A stretch of DNA of 64,000 bases from Tenrec ecaudatus (GCF_050624435.1 NC_134541.1:101180805-101244804), one strand, 5' to 3'; positions 43,907 through 55,973 are shown, counted from the stretch's first letter. Numbers and translations are program-made. Notes: generated by a model from the sequence alone, not told the origin.

Positions 43907-44022
43907 ACTCGAGGCCGAGCCCCACCCCCAACCCCGCGCGCAAGCCCCGTGCGTACGGAAGCGGACGCCTGCGAGCTGGGAGTGAACTGGGGGTACGCGG
44001 TTAGGGAGCGAAGTAAGTAGAG

Positions 44023-44488
44023 CCGTGGTCCTCCACCTTCCTCGTGCCGCGGCCCTTCACACGGCTCCCCATGTGCTGGTGACCCCAAACAGAAAATTAT
44101 TCTCGTTGCTGCCTCATCGCTGGCACCTTGCTACTGCTGTGCGTCATCATGCAAATATCTGATAGGCAGGATGTATTTTCATTGTTACAAATTGAACATC
44201 GTGAAAGCATAGTGACGAATCACTAAACCACATGTAATTCTAGATTGTGAAATATTTATTCTAATGACGAACACATGAAATTTTGTCTCCAAGCATGGGG
44301 TAGCATGCCTAACAGACTTCACACCGGGTACTTGTATGTGGACTAGCTGCATGTGGACGGACCTGGCTGGAGATGGATAGAGGAGCGGTGTCTCGGTTCC
44401 TAAGACCATCGGAAATAGGTGTTTTCCGATGGTCTTAAGCGACCCCTATGAAAGGGTCGTTCGCCCTTTCTGAGGTTGAGAACCTCAG
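44023..44488 (+). mobile_element. SPIN non-autonomous hAT transposon (466 bp) next to RMI2 promoter
   Basis: Left end CCGTGGTCCTCCACC, right end GGTTGAGAACCTCAG. The 8-bp duplication aagtagag/aaatagag (44015-44022, 44489-44496) has one mismatch. It carries the long SPIN middle absent from the short copies, including a hairpin with arms TAAGACCATCGGAAA and TTTCCGATGGTCTTA near 44400-44440. No transposase ORF. Its left end is 235 bp from the RMI2 ATG. Confidence 0.93.
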
Positions 44489-44496
44489 AAATAGAG

Positions 44497-44804
44497 GCAG
44501 ACTGACTCCCTCTTCCAACCTTTCTCTAGTGTTGGTGTACCTGCAAATCAGCTGGAGAATATAATTATTCACCTTTACATAGTTTCACCGATGGTACTTT
44601 TGCCCCAGCGAGTGGCCAGTCAATGCTGAAATGAACAGTAACATGATCATAAATGAATGCTTAACTTATCCAGGACAGCCTATTCAATCAGGTGGCAGGG
44701 CCAGGAAAATCCCCTTCCTTTTATTATTTTATGTATTATAGTTGAATAACATTATAAAATTAAAAGTTAGTAAGACATGGTGTCTGCAAAAGAAGTAATG
44801 CACT
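44497..44804. other. Unassigned AT-rich stretch
   Basis: Nothing recognisable between the SPIN copy and the next AfroSINE. Confidence 0.4.
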
Positions 44805-45000
44805 TGCCCTGGCGTGGATTGTACTTCACCTTGACCCGGTGGCCCGGAGCAGAACTGCCCGGCAGGGTTTTCCAGGCTGTCAGCATTAAGGAAGCAGACT
44901 GCCCCACCGTCCGTCCTCCCTCGGGACTGGCTGGAAATTTGCCGATTTGGTTGGCAGTCCAGCCTTACCCACAAGTTCGTCACCAGGGCTTCCCACAAAG
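44805..45000 (-). repeat. AfroSINE, older copy
   Basis: Antisense 'gagcagaactgcccggcagg' to 'cgtcaccagggcttcc'. The divergence and flavour suggest an older subfamily. Confidence 0.8.
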
Positions 45001-45943
45001 GAACGCACCAAGCAAACTCATTTTAAAACATTTCAAAAAGAACATTTTTGAATAAGAAGGTGGAAGGGAACTTGAAGAAACCACAATAACTTTAACCATT
45101 CTTTAAAATCCCTGAGTATCAGGCCCACACGTCTCACAATGTGTCTGGGCCCACGCTTCTAACATTCTGCTTTATAATCCACCCTCCCCCCACTTACTAA
45201 TGAACACTTTTTCATGTATACAAGGATCTTCTGCTGCCTCCTGAATGAGACTCTGTGTGGCCCGCCACACGGAACCAGCATCCCATGTGTGAACATTGAT
45301 TCCTTACAGGTACAGCCACTGGGCACCTCCTGGGAGTGAAATCTTTGTGTACTTCTTCCCGAGAAATTCCTAGAAACGGAATTGCTCCCTCATCAGCCAA
45401 CTCCACAAACCACCAACCCGCAACCCTCAAAATCAGAACTCCTTTCTTCAGAGATGCTGTTCCCCGTGCAGTGTCCAGAGGGTGGCCAGCAGGAGCTTGG
45501 TTTTCTTAAACAGAGAAGAGGCCCTGAGCCAGGCCCTGGGGAAAAGCTTTGTTAGAACTCCCACCTGAACGACCCTGTTCTGCACCGGGGAGGCTGGAAG
45601 TGGGTGGTGCAGGTACCGGGTTGGAGGGAGCAGCGGTTCTGATCGAAGGCCTGAGGAGTGATAGGCGAAGGAACTGGGGGAAGCCCCCAGGCCTTGTCTA
45701 AGCAAGGAGCTCGGTGCTAGCCCCGACCCTCAGATTCCCCCTCCAGCCCTACTAAGCCCGTCCCATGTTGCAGGCCTATGACTCTTTCCCAAACACAAGT
45801 CTGAGCGCTGTGCCCCCAGTGGATCATCCCGATCCACTCAGCCTAGCGTGGACGGTGCAGGCAGAAGGCAGGCACTGAGTGGGGAGAAGGCAAGAAGAAG
45901 GGAGCAGAGTGAAAACGGAAGGGTGGAAATAGAAGGGCAGTGT
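45001..45943. other. Unassigned, probably single-copy DNA
   Basis: No coding exon or recognised repeat. Confidence 0.4.
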
Positions 45944-46045
45944 CTTCATAGCCCCATTTTACAGATGAGCAAACAGAGGTTCAGGCCAGTGGCTAGCCTA
46001 AGACCGTGTGGCTAGTGAATGGTCAGGCCAGGACTCAAAATGAAG
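45944..46045 (-). repeat. MIR SINE remnant
   Basis: 'ccccattttacagatgagc', then 'agaccgtgtggctagtgaat': a textbook antisense MIR core. 46046-46734 is unassigned single-copy-like DNA. Confidence 0.88.
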
Positions 46046-46734
46046 TCTATCTGGCCACACTGGGTGCTCCTTGAGTCACACGTGCCATCACCCTGTTCCC
46101 ACCCTCCCCTCCCCACGTCCCCCTACCACCGTGAACACACACACAGCTTTGCTCACGTTGCTCTCTGCCCGACACATTCCTTCTCCACTGGCACCACATG
46201 AAACCTTCCTTGGGCTTCAGTTCCTGCCCACCACCCAGACTTTCTGTCTCCATGCTCCAGTCCCTATCACAATGAATCCTCCCTCCCGCATCCCTGTGGG
46301 GGGTACCACCCAGAGGCACCACGAAAGAAAGAACTAGCTGCCTGCTTCCGAACAACTGGCCACTGAAACCCACAGGGGTGACCATGGGCTGGGAGTGGCC
46401 TGATGCTTTGGGCTTGTTTGGGTGTGGCAACTTCAACCCAAATGGCATTTGGGGCTGACTCAATCTCAGGGGCAGGGGGGGCAAAGCTGGGCACTATAGG
46501 GCATTTAGTAGCCCCCTTGCCCTCATGGATGCCAGTAGTGCCCCTCTCCCATGTCACGGCCAAATGTTGCCAAACCCACGACCGTTGGTCTGAATTATCC
46601 ACTCTTGGCAGGTTGGCAGCCTGCACAGCAGCCAAATGTCTCCCATGGAGCAGAACAGCCCCAGTTGAGATCCCTGGACTGTGCCACACACTGAACCATA
46701 AACACTCCAGCCCGTTACCTGGACCCAGTAACAA

Positions 46735-46845
46735 CCCCACTCAGTGCGCCCCTACAGGACAGAGTGGACCTGCTCCATAGAAGGTTCCCAAGGCTGCAGT
46801 TCTTTGTGGGAGCAGACAGCCTCATCAGGGGTCCTTACCACCCGG
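46735..46845 (-). repeat. AfroSINE, partial
   Basis: Antisense 'acaggacagagtggacctgc' to 'tgggagcagacagcctcatc'. Confidence 0.75.
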
Positions 46846-46943
46846 ACCAGGCTCAGATACCATTAGCCAGCAGGAGGGTAAACAGTGAGGCGGCAGTGAC
46901 AATCCGGCCTTGCTCTGTCCTGATGAAAGGAGTTTATCAAACA

Positions 46944-47122
46944 TGCTCGGGGAGCCGTGGTGATGTGAGGTCAGCAGTTTGAATCCACCAGATGCTCCAT
47001 GGAAGAAAGATGAGGCTTTTGACTCCTGTAAAGATTCAAAGTCTTGGAAACCCACAAGGGTAGTTCAACCCTGTCCCATAAGGTCAATATGAGATGGAGC
47101 CAACGTGATGGCAGTGAGCATA
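46944..47122 (+). repeat. AfroSINE with head deletion
   Basis: Starts 'ggggagccgtggtgatgtga' and jumps straight to the B box 'ggtcagcagtttgaatcc'; the tail is complete. 47123-47884 is unassigned. Confidence 0.88.
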
Positions 47123-47884
47123 TCAGTCACACTAAGTGGACACACCTCATGGAGATGCAACCTGGCTACTAGATCTGATTTTTCAAGACATTTAAATGTA
47201 AATCACTCTGTATCTGTTAATGTTGGTGGTTTATTTGGGCCCTGGGTGTCCGCTGTTAACTCTGTGCCTTGGAGAGAATTCTCTTGGCCAAGGACAGGAG
47301 CCTGGCACCTCCTACAAAAGATCCAAGTTAAAAAAAAAAAAATCCAAGTTTCTGAGCCTTCTACCAACCAGAAGCTGTGAAACTCAGGTCTGAAGTGATG
47401 GGAGACCACTGGGGTCTGCTGATCCAGGCTGGGTGAGCCTTCCCTCCCTGAAGGGCCACCCCTCCTACCCTACTGTACCCTAGCTGGGCCTGGAACAGCC
47501 CCAACATCCCACTGAGATCAAAGACCCCAGGCAGGGGATTTCATGGCCTCTGCTCCTGTGAGGGGGGAATTCTGAGCCTGACTTCACACTCTAGCTACCC
47601 ATCCTCCCACTCCTCCCCAGGGCCTGGCCCAACCCCCACCCCCATGGCCATAAACAGAGCCCCACTGCCTCCCACCTCACACGCACTCCAGCGCGCCTCC
47701 ACGGCTCTCTGCCGAGTGGAAGAAACCAGTCTGAGAGGATGCATGCCTCCACTTGTGCAAGCACAAACATCTTGAAATGACAGAACCATAGGGAGATGGA
47801 GAGATCGGTAAGGGGCGTTTCAAAGGGTTTGGGGGGAAATGGAATAGAAAACCAACAGAATTTTCCCATGAACTTGTATTCTGC

Positions 47885-48065
47885 CGTGGAGCACTGGTGG
47901 CATAGTGCTTATGAGCTAGGTTGTGATCCTCAAGGTCAGTTCAAAACCATCTCTAAGGAAGAGGGCTTTCTACTCCCGTAAACAGAGTCTTAGAGATCCA
48001 CAGGGACAGTTCTGCCCTGTGTCCAGGTGGCTGAGTCAGCATCAACTCAACGGCAGTGAGTTTGG
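47885..48065 (+). repeat. AfroSINE
   Basis: Sense copy from 'ggagcactggtggcatagtg' to 'catcaactcaacggcagtg'. Confidence 0.93.
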
Positions 48066-48399
48066 CTGTAGCTCGCATTCTGCCAGGAGCTATGGACTCA
48101 GTGCTGCGACACACCCCTTTACCCTCCGCCCTCCTACCCCTAGCCAAAAAAATGTAACTCCTAACCTCCATGCCCCTGGTCATAATCTTATTTGGGATGT
48201 TGTCTCTGTCACGCTAATGACACTGAATCGTGTAGGGTGTGCCGTGAGTCACTGTCTTACAAAACATAGAAGGAGGAGATGAAGGAAGCAGACACCCAGG
48301 AGTAGCAGTGGAAAGAAGAGCACCTTCCTCCTGAGGTGACGGGGCAGTAGTCCTCCCTCAGAGCCCACACCTTGAGGTTGGACTGCCACTCTTCCTAAG

Positions 48400-48650
48400 C
48401 TGTGAGAACCAGGAAGAATCGATTCATTTGAATGATGCCGTTGACAAAGACCATTCAAAGTACTGTGCAATACCAGAAGCACAAACACGTCTGCTTTGGA
48501 AGAAGTCAGGCCCAAATGTTCCTTAGAAGGGAGGTGGTGAGACTTCCCGGCATATCCGTTGAGCATGTTATCAGGAGAGGCCAGTCCCTGGAGAAGGACA
48601 TCATGCTTGGTGAAGACGAGGGAGAGTGAAAAGGAGGAAGACCCCCCTAG
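48400..48650 (+). repeat. RTE-like LINE 3' fragment
   Basis: Sense segment with 'tgctttggaagaagtcaggc', 'gagaaggacatcatgcttgg' and 'gaggaagacc', in the same order as the reverse of 51712-52110. Confidence 0.65.
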
Positions 48651-48863
48651 AGACAGGCCTGTGTCTGGGCTGCAGCAATGGGCTCAAACCCAAGAACAAC
48701 TGTGAGGAGGGGCACGACAGGGCAGTGTTTCCTTCCGTTGCCTCAATGGCATCCGACAACAAACTGTCAGCAAATTAGTGTCTGCCTTGAAGCCTCCCAC
48801 TGTGGTCTCTCTGTTACAGCAGCCCCAGAGAACTAAGACCATGGGGGTTGGGGAGGGAGAAGA

Positions 48864-49045
48864 AGTCCTGATGGCACAGCGGCTAAAGCACTCAGCTTTT
48901 CACCCAAAGGTCAAACCCGCCATCTATCTACTCTGCGGGAGAAAGATGGACCAGTCTGCTTCCAGCAAGGGTACAGCGTGAAAATGCAACAGGGCAGTTG
49001 TACTTTCTCCGACAGGGCCATATGAGTTGGACTTCAACAGATTCG
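48864..49045 (+). repeat. AfroSINE
   Basis: Sense copy of an older type: 'gaagtcctgatggcacagcg', B box 'aggtcaaacccgcc'. Confidence 0.8.
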
Positions 49046-49183
49046 GTTTGGGGGATCTTGGGGTTGGGAGAGGGCCTGACTACAAGGGAGCAGTACAGAG
49101 GAGCTCTTTGGGATGCAGGGATCACCCCGTGTCCTCCATGGGGTGGCGGGGGTTCACGGAACCTGTACCTATGTTAAGATGAG

Positions 49184-49430
49184 GACTCCTGGTGGCTTGA
49201 TGGTTAAGTGCTCAGCTGCTAACCAAAAGGTCAGTGGTTCAAATCCACAGGAGGCAAGCCCTGGCGATCTGCTCCTGTTAAGGTGATGACCTAGACAACC
49301 CCACCACAACCCCGCTCATGCTGCTGAGCCGGTGCTGGCTCGCAGCGACCCCATAGGACAGTGGAGAGCTGCCCAACCCTACAAGGCAGTTCTGTCCTAA
49401 AGAGTCACTATGAGTCAGAATGAGTGGAAG
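49184..49430 (+). repeat. AfroSINE, rearranged
   Basis: Sense head 'actcctggtggcttgatggt' followed by an inserted antisense-like piece near 49325-49375 and the sense tail 'gtcactatgagtcagaatg'. Confidence 0.75.
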
Positions 49431-49457
49431 GGCGCACAACAGACACACCTGTGTTGA

Positions 49458-49485
49458 AACACACACACACACACACACACACACA
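49458..49485. repeat. (CA)n microsatellite
   Basis: About 14 CA units. Confidence 0.95.
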
Positions 49486-49781
49486 GCAGATGTACAGCCC
49501 CAGCTAGAGGATTGATTCACATACGAGGCTTGCTTCTCAGGGGTCTTGGCCCAGCAGACCCAAGAAGGTTCAACTGTTTATGAGTTCATGCTTCACAAGT
49601 TCTCAGGTGGTGACCCAGGGGTCAGGGGAGGAAGTGGGGTTCTTAGCTCAGGAGGCTCTGGGTTTCTGTTAACGGAGGTGGAATGTTCTAGAAGCAAAGT
49701 GATCACGGACGGTTCCACATAAAGAATGGGAGCAGTGTCACCGAGTCTTACATGCAAAGACTTTGGGACTGTCAGGTGGGG

Positions 49782-49985
49782 GCCCTGGCCACACAGCATT
49801 TTGGGAGGGCTAGGCTGCTCACTGAAAGGTCAGGGGTTTGAGCCCACCAGTCACTACTCAGGGGAAAGATGAGGCAGTCTGCTTTCCTGACTCCTACTGG
49901 GTCAGAAACTCTGTGGCCCAGTTCTCTGCATGACAGGGCCATTGAGTCAGAATCGACTTGACAGCAGTGGGCTTGGTTACCTGTA
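49782..49985 (+). repeat. AfroSINE
   Basis: Sense copy 'gggccctggccacacagcat' to 'gagtcagaatcgacttgaca'. Confidence 0.85.
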
Positions 49986-51490
49986 CTTTCACTGCAATAA
50001 AAAATGATCAGTCCCCAGGGCGAGGGAGGAGTGGGGGAGACGGCTTCACAGGCCCAGGGCCTCAGGTGGGGCACGAAATGTGAATGGACCACGAATGCCA
50101 CGGTACGGGAACGTTCTCTAAGAGTGGTTCCCCCTTCTCTGTTTTGCTTTGCCTGATTCTTGCATGTTTTTCTGTGCGTCCAGGAAAGACCCATCTTTAG
50201 AGATAGTAACTGGATTAAAAGTTTCTTGGGGGTAGGGCAGGGGAGGCTGGAGGAAAGGCGGAGTTAACAACCAGGACGTGTGCTTCAGCGATTGTGGCGG
50301 TGACTGTACAACTCTTCGTCATACGACCGAACGATTGAATCGTATGTGTGAACCCTCGGCCAGTAAACTATTTCTAAAAGGAAAACAAAATTCTTTTTCT
50401 GTGGTGTGTGAATTTCACCTCAATTGAAGAACAAAACAGTTCAAACCAGACAAAGAGGAAAAAAAATATCTGGAGATAACTGTGCCTCCACCCGCCCTAA
50501 GGGACCCAGCCCACAGAGAGGCCCAGTGACTCCCCGCAGCTATGGCTGCACCCTGACACAGGGCTCCCCACCGACGTGCGTGCAAAAATGAGCTGACCAG
50601 TCCACCAAGAAGGACCTCGGAGCTCCGGGCAGCCGCTCCTGCTCTGCCACGGCCAACCGCGGATCAGCGAGGTGGGATCCGAAGACCCAGAGTCCAGGCA
50701 GGAGTTCTGTTTGCCCTGAAAGGGAGGGGCGGGGGGGGAGGGGGGGCTGTATGGAGGATGAAGAAAGACTGCAGTCCAGGGATGGGAAACAAGTCCAAGT
50801 GGATTTCCTGTCATGAACCCCCGTTCCCCAAATGAGCAGAATTCTGAGAAAGTGGAAGTGTTCTAGAAATTGAGATTGACTATCATGGACCGGCATGTTC
50901 TCCCTCAACAATACGTGAGCCTCTCCGTATTATGGGTGGCTGCCCTCCATTTGGTGAGCCCATGTGGTTATCCTCAGTTTGGGATGAGTTCTAAATCCCA
51001 AGGGCTCTACGTCAATCATGTTGGAGCCATGTGGGAGGCCTGGGCTCTCCACGCTGACTTACATCATCCTGAGCCTGAGTCCTCCGGGAGGTAAAAGGTG
51101 AGAGAGGCAAGCAGGGGACCTCACACACAGGAAAGAAGAGCTGGGAGTGGAACGCTTCCTCAGGTCCGGGCAGGGGCTCACTGAGCCCCTCGGAGACCGG
51201 GGGAGACAGACCACGATGCTCTGCTTCAGCGTCTCACAATGTGCCCACACACCGAGATCTAGGGAACTAGGAAGCCAAAAAAACCACGACCTTCCTGCAG
51301 AGCAGACACAGAGAGAAGGCCTTTCCCTAGAGCTCTTGCCCTGAATTCAGAGACGCAGAGACTCATCTGTCTGCCAGTAACCCGCCTGCATCCCTCTGTG
51401 ACACCAGCACTCGGTGACTAGCTAACACCAGGCGAGTGGGCAGCACTAGTCACTGGCCAGCTAGGATTTCTCTGATGTCCACACCCCATC
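49986..51490. other. Mostly unassigned; an old retroelement end at 50250-50400
   Basis: 'gactgtacaactcttcgtca' and 'gccagtaaactatttctaaa' look like the end of an old retroelement. The rest, including GC-rich 50500-50760, shows no exon or known repeat. Confidence 0.4.
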
Positions 51491-51494
51491 ACTG

Positions 51495-52110
51495 TTGCTG
51501 TTGTTAGGTGCCACCGAGTCCGTTCTGCCCCACAGCCCCCCTATGCACAACAGAGCGAAACACTGACTGGTCCCGTGCCATCAGCACAATGGTGCTCACG
51601 ACATGTGCAGAGTAGCACCAAGTAGCTGGGCAGTACTAGTTGGTGCAGTGACACCGGCTAACGCCCCAGCACAAGGGGATGGGGAACTGATTCTCAACAC
51701 GTTGTTCCGCTTAGTGCTGTTGAGTTGGTTCCGACCCCTAGCAATCCCTATCTAGACTGCCCGGGTCTGTGCCGTCTCACAATTGTCCCCGTGCTTGCTG
51801 CTCGCTGAGAACGTCCTGCTTCCATTCGTTTGGCCGTTGGTATCTGCCAGTGTCTCCAAGGTCAGCATAAGGGTTTCAGCAGCTCCTTCCTCCGAGGTGG
51901 GCTGCCGCAGCCCTTCCTCATGGTCTGTGCTTAGTCTGGAAGCTCCGCGGAAACTGCTCGCTTTGGGTGACCCTGCTGGCATTTGAAAACCGGTGACACT
52001 GTCCAGCATCGAAGCAGCACACAAGCCACCACAGTGCAACAGACAGGTGGTAGACACAACACATATGTGCTCAGAAAGAGGGTGCACACAAAGACCTTGG
52101 GTCACGGGCA
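51495..52110 (-). repeat. RTE-like LINE 3' fragments
   Basis: Two antisense pieces (51495-51610 and 51712-52110) share order with 56560-56832, for example 'acagagcgaaacactgactg'. They are separated by a CACTAGT-rich stretch. Confidence 0.55.
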
Positions 52111-52258
52111 GTTGAAATGACCCTCCAAGGTCACCAGGGTGTCAGAAAGAGCTTGGAATGAGCACAAGCCAGAGACAGTGGGATGCACAAGATGACCCCT
52201 GGGCCTTAAAGCGCCCTCTCCAACCAGAATGCCTGAAGGCCCTGAATAAGAGTTGTTT

Positions 52259-53196
52259 CTCTAGCTCAGAAGCAACAAAGCCCACATGGAAGAACACACC
52301 AGCCTGTGTGATCACGTGGCTCCAAAGGGATCAGTTATCAGGCATCAAAGAACAAAAAACCATATCATTGGGTGCACATCTCCATGATACGATCGCTGAG
52401 GACAAACGGGTGCATAAGCAAATGTGGCCAAGAAAGTTGATGGTGCCCGGCTATCAAAAGAGATAGTGTCTGGGGTCTTAAAAGCTTGAAGGTGAACAAG
52501 CGGCCATCTAGCTCAGAAGCAACAAAGCCCACATGGAAGAAGCACACCAGCCTGTGTGATCATGAGGTTATAAGGCATCATCAAAAAAAAAATATCTTAC
52601 CATAGTGAATGAAGGGGGAAGTGCAGAGTGGAGACCCAAAGCTCATTTGTTGGCCACTGGAGATCCCCTTGCAGAGGAGGCTAGGGGAGGATATGAGTTG
52701 CTTCCTCCCCCCCAATATCATGATCCTAATTCTACCTTGCAAGTCTGGCTAGACCAGAGGATGTACACTGGTGCAGATAGGAGCTGGAGGCACAGGGAAT
52801 CCAGGGCAGATGATACCTTCAGGATCAGGGGTGTAAGTGGCGATACTGAGAGGGTAGAGGGTGAGTAGGTTGGAAAGAGGGAACCAATTACAAGGATCTA
52901 CATGTGACCTCCTCCCTGGGGGACAGACAACAGAAAAGGGGGCGAAGGGAGACGTTGGACAGGGCAAGATATGACAAAATAATAATTTATAAATTATCAA
53001 GGGCTCATGAGGGAGGGGGGAGCGGGGAGGGAGGGAAAAAAGAGGACCTGATGCAAAGGGCTTAAGTGGAGAGCAAATGCTTTGAAAATGATTAGGGCAG
53101 GGAATGTACAGATGTGCTTTATACAATTGATGTATGTATATGTATGGATTGTGATAAGAGTTGTAAAAATCCCTAATAAAATGTAAAAAAAAAAAA
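52259..53196 (+). mobile_element. Family T with doubled internal module (about 940 bp)
   Basis: The 'agctcagaagcaacaaagcc' module starts at 52262 and again at 52509 (247-bp period). It ends CCCTAATAAAATG plus A15. The flanks aagagttgtttct (left) and aagaattatttcc (right) are a likely, decayed target duplication. No ORF. Confidence 0.85.
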
Positions 53197-54420
53197 AAAG
53201 AATTATTTCCCAACTGGCCTGGGACTAAAGTTGTTTGGGAGCAGATTATGGTTCCCTGATAGGCTCACAGGGATGCCCTCCCCCACATAGCCCGCTGCTC
53301 AGGCCCACACCTCTGAAGAAATCAAACCTCACTCACTCTGAGCCCAGTGGGGAGCAAAGGAAGTGGGAAGCAGCCTTTGTACAAGGCTGAGCTGAGAAGA
53401 CTTTGCATGAACCCAGTGAGACTTTGCCCACCAAACCCTGGCTGTCCTGGGGGACCTGCGGGCAGATGCCAGCTGCAGGGAGGCTGTGGGGGAGGGCGAG
53501 GGGCTAGGAGGGAGGCTAAGGGGAGCAAGGCAAGGGCTTGGGCAAAGAAGCTCTATGGGGTGCTGGGATTAGTTGCAAGGTACAGCACCAGCCTGTGGGG
53601 AGACTTGGTTTGGCCCCATTTTACAGAGAGGAAGACTGAGCCTGGGGTCTTGTTTGTTCAATCACTGACAGGTATTCACAGGACGGCAGCTACCTGGTCA
53701 GCAGTGTCAAAGCACACAAGCCTGAGTCTGGTGGCTGGGACGAGATACTGCTCAGACAGCTTCCTGCCTGGGCCCATGTGAGGGGCAGGAGCAGGGAGGG
53801 GCAGGGAGGGGACCTTTATCTGGAACTGAGCTGGCGACACTCAGTCTGCGCCCTGCATGGAGGAGGAGGGTAACCAGGGCGGTCCTGAGGTGTGTCTGAG
53901 GCGTGGTGCTGTCGGGAGCAGGGGAGGAGAAGGCAGCAGGCCTCTGGCAGGGAACCGCCGTGGAAGATGTGGTGATGGGGAGGCAGGGTGATCTGTGGGG
54001 ACCTGAGGACCATCTCTGATAGGGATGGAGCCCCGGGGGCCCCCTGGCCTTGGATATTTGCTGGGCTCGGCACAATGGCTTCCTTAGAACAAAGAGCATC
54101 TGTGAGCTCCCTGTACCCTTTGGGGAAACTGAGTCCCAGGCCTTCTCACTGCACATTCTGCCTGGGGCAGATTTCCTTCCAAGGCGGGCCCCAGGATGTA
54201 CCCATATTCCCTGGTGGGCCTGCCCTGCTCTCACCCAGCTTGACTTCCCACCCCGGGCAGCAAGGCCAGGTGTCCGGCCTTCATTTACATCCTGCCCTGT
54301 GGCTGGTGGGGAAGCCAGGGGCCGACCAACCCAGCACCCAGAGTTACTGCAGGCTCTGCTGGGCACCGGCTCGGTTTATAGGAACTGGGGCCTCTGAGCA
54401 GCAACCAATGTGAAAGTGAA
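53197..54420. other. Single-copy-like GC-rich DNA with a MIR remnant
   Basis: A short antisense MIR core is visible at about 53605-53690 ('ggccccattttacagagagg'). Frames of up to 204 codons (53752-54366, minus) carry no known domain; high GC explains them. Confidence 0.45.
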
Positions 54421-54535
54421 ACTCACATGGGTGCACACAGGCACACACATGCATGGACCCAGGCACACATGCACACACACATGAACACGCATGCACCCAG
54501 ACATGTGTACACACACACACAAACACACACATAGC
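54421..54535. repeat. CA-rich imperfect microsatellite
   Basis: Alternating CACA and CATG tracts, imperfect throughout. Confidence 0.85.
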
Positions 54536-54709
54536 GAGTCTTGCTCCCTGAGTTCTGGTTCACACCTGTACAGATTTATTCCAAACACACCCGTCTCTGT
54601 CATCAGCAGGTGGCCACAGACGAGTTCCCCTTGAGCTTTCAGTTTTTTTACAAACGTTTTAAGGGCCCCTTATGTACCTGCCCTAGTCTTGTTCCCAAGA
54701 AACCTACAC

Positions 54710-54858
54710 TCAGCGACCCCCTGTGGGTTTCTGAGACTGGAACGGCTTATGGGAGCAGCAAGCCCAGTGTTTCTCCCTCGGAGCTGCTGGTGGTTTCAAA
54801 CTGCCCACCGTGTGGATCGCAGTCCAAGGAGTAACCGCTATGCCACCACCAGGGCTCC
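54710..54858 (-). repeat. AfroSINE, tail lost
   Basis: Antisense 'cctgtgggtttctgagactg' to 'tgccaccaccagggctcc'. Confidence 0.9.
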
Positions 54859-54909
54859 TTAGTCTCACTAAGATGCCTTTGAAAAAGAAAGAAAGTGAAC
54901 AGAAACACA

Positions 54910-55165
54910 GGAAATCCCTCAGGACCAGTGGTGAAAGTGGCAATACCGGGAAGGTCGGGTAGAGAGGGGGAACCGATCACAAGGATCTACATATAACCCC
55001 CTCCCAGGGACAACAGAAAAGTGGGTGAAGGGAGACATCGGACAGTGTAAGACATGACAAAAAAATAATAATTTATAAATTATCAAGGGTTCATGGGGGA
55101 GAGGAGGGTGCGGGGAGGGAGGGGGAAAATGAGAAGCTGAAACCAAGGGCTCAAGTAGAAAGCAA
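54910..55165 (+). mobile_element. Family T fragment
   Basis: Starts 'cctcaggaccagtggtgaaa' and stops at 'gggctcaagtagaaagcaa' before the usual tail, so both ends are truncated. 55166-55481 is unassigned. Confidence 0.8.
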
Positions 55166-55489
55166 TTCAAGGCAGGAGGGCAGCTCACGGCGACTTTGGG
55201 GGGATGTCCCAAAGGGATCACCTTGCTCCAAAGGAGGCAGTACCACCACAGGTGCTTATTAGGGAACGGGACAGCTGCACCCGGGAAGAAAGGGAGGGAA
55301 AGCTTAGCCTGGGAATTTTCATCACTATATTTCACAGCCGGGGAACCCTACCCACCCCCCTGGAGGCCAGGGTGTGTGCCTCCTCAGGCTTGCCAGGGGT
55401 CCCCACACTGGAAGAAGCCCCTCAAGAGTGCCCACAGTGCTCGTGATGCGGTGAGAACAGAGTGCCCTGGTCCTCAGGAAGGGCTAGAG

Positions 55490-55973
55490 CAGTGGTTCTC
55501 AGTCTGGGGGTCTGATCCCTTTCACAGGGTCACCTAAGACCATCGGAAAACATGTACTTCCAATGGTCTGAGGAACGGAGACGCCGCGGCTCCTCTATCC
55601 GTCTCCAGGAGGGTCCGCACACATGCAGATACGCCCACCTACGAGTACCTGGCGTGAAGACTGTTACCCATGCTACACCATGCTTGGAGACAAAATTTTC
55701 ATTTATTTGTCATTAGAAATGCCTGTTACTTTTTTTTGAAATGCATATTTCACAACATATAATTTACATGTTTTTGTGATTCATCACTCTGCTTTAATTA
55801 TGTTCAATTTGTAACAGTGACAATACATCCTGCCTATCAGATATTTACATGATGATTCATAACAGTAGCAAAATTACAGTGATGTAGTCACGAAAACAAT
55901 TTTAAGTTTGGGGGTTCCACAACCTGAGGTGCTGTATGAAAGGGCCACGGCATTAGGAAGGCTGAGACCCCTG
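55490..55973 (-). mobile_element. SPIN non-autonomous hAT transposon (484 bp)
   Basis: Left end CAGTGGTTCTCAGTC, right end reading CAGGGGTCTCAGCC on the minus strand. The 8-bp duplication is imperfect (ggctagag 55482-55489, gtctagga 55974-55981). It has the same long middle and CCATCGGAAA hairpin as the 44023 copy, in reverse orientation. 55982-56559 is unassigned. Confidence 0.92.

Larger units (their letters stand above)
43380..44010. promoter_or_regulatory. RMI2: CpG island at RMI2
   Basis: Dense CpG over about 630 bp covering exon 1, the donor and the upstream region, in sharp contrast to the CpG-poor flanks. This is typical of a housekeeping promoter. Confidence 0.9.

Noticed and set aside
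43718-44020. Plus-strand frame of 100 codons opposite the RMI2 promoter
   Set aside because: GC-driven shadow of exon 1 and the promoter; no domain or homologue recognised.
43789-44088. In-frame upstream extension of RMI2 exon 1 (about 100 more codons)
   Set aside because: The frame is open because the region is GC-rich. The extension has no counterpart in known RMI2, crosses the CCAAT/GC-box promoter and enters the SPIN element.
53752-54366. 204-codon minus-strand frame
   Set aside because: No domain or homologue recognised; GC-rich single-copy DNA gives overlapping long frames on several strands.
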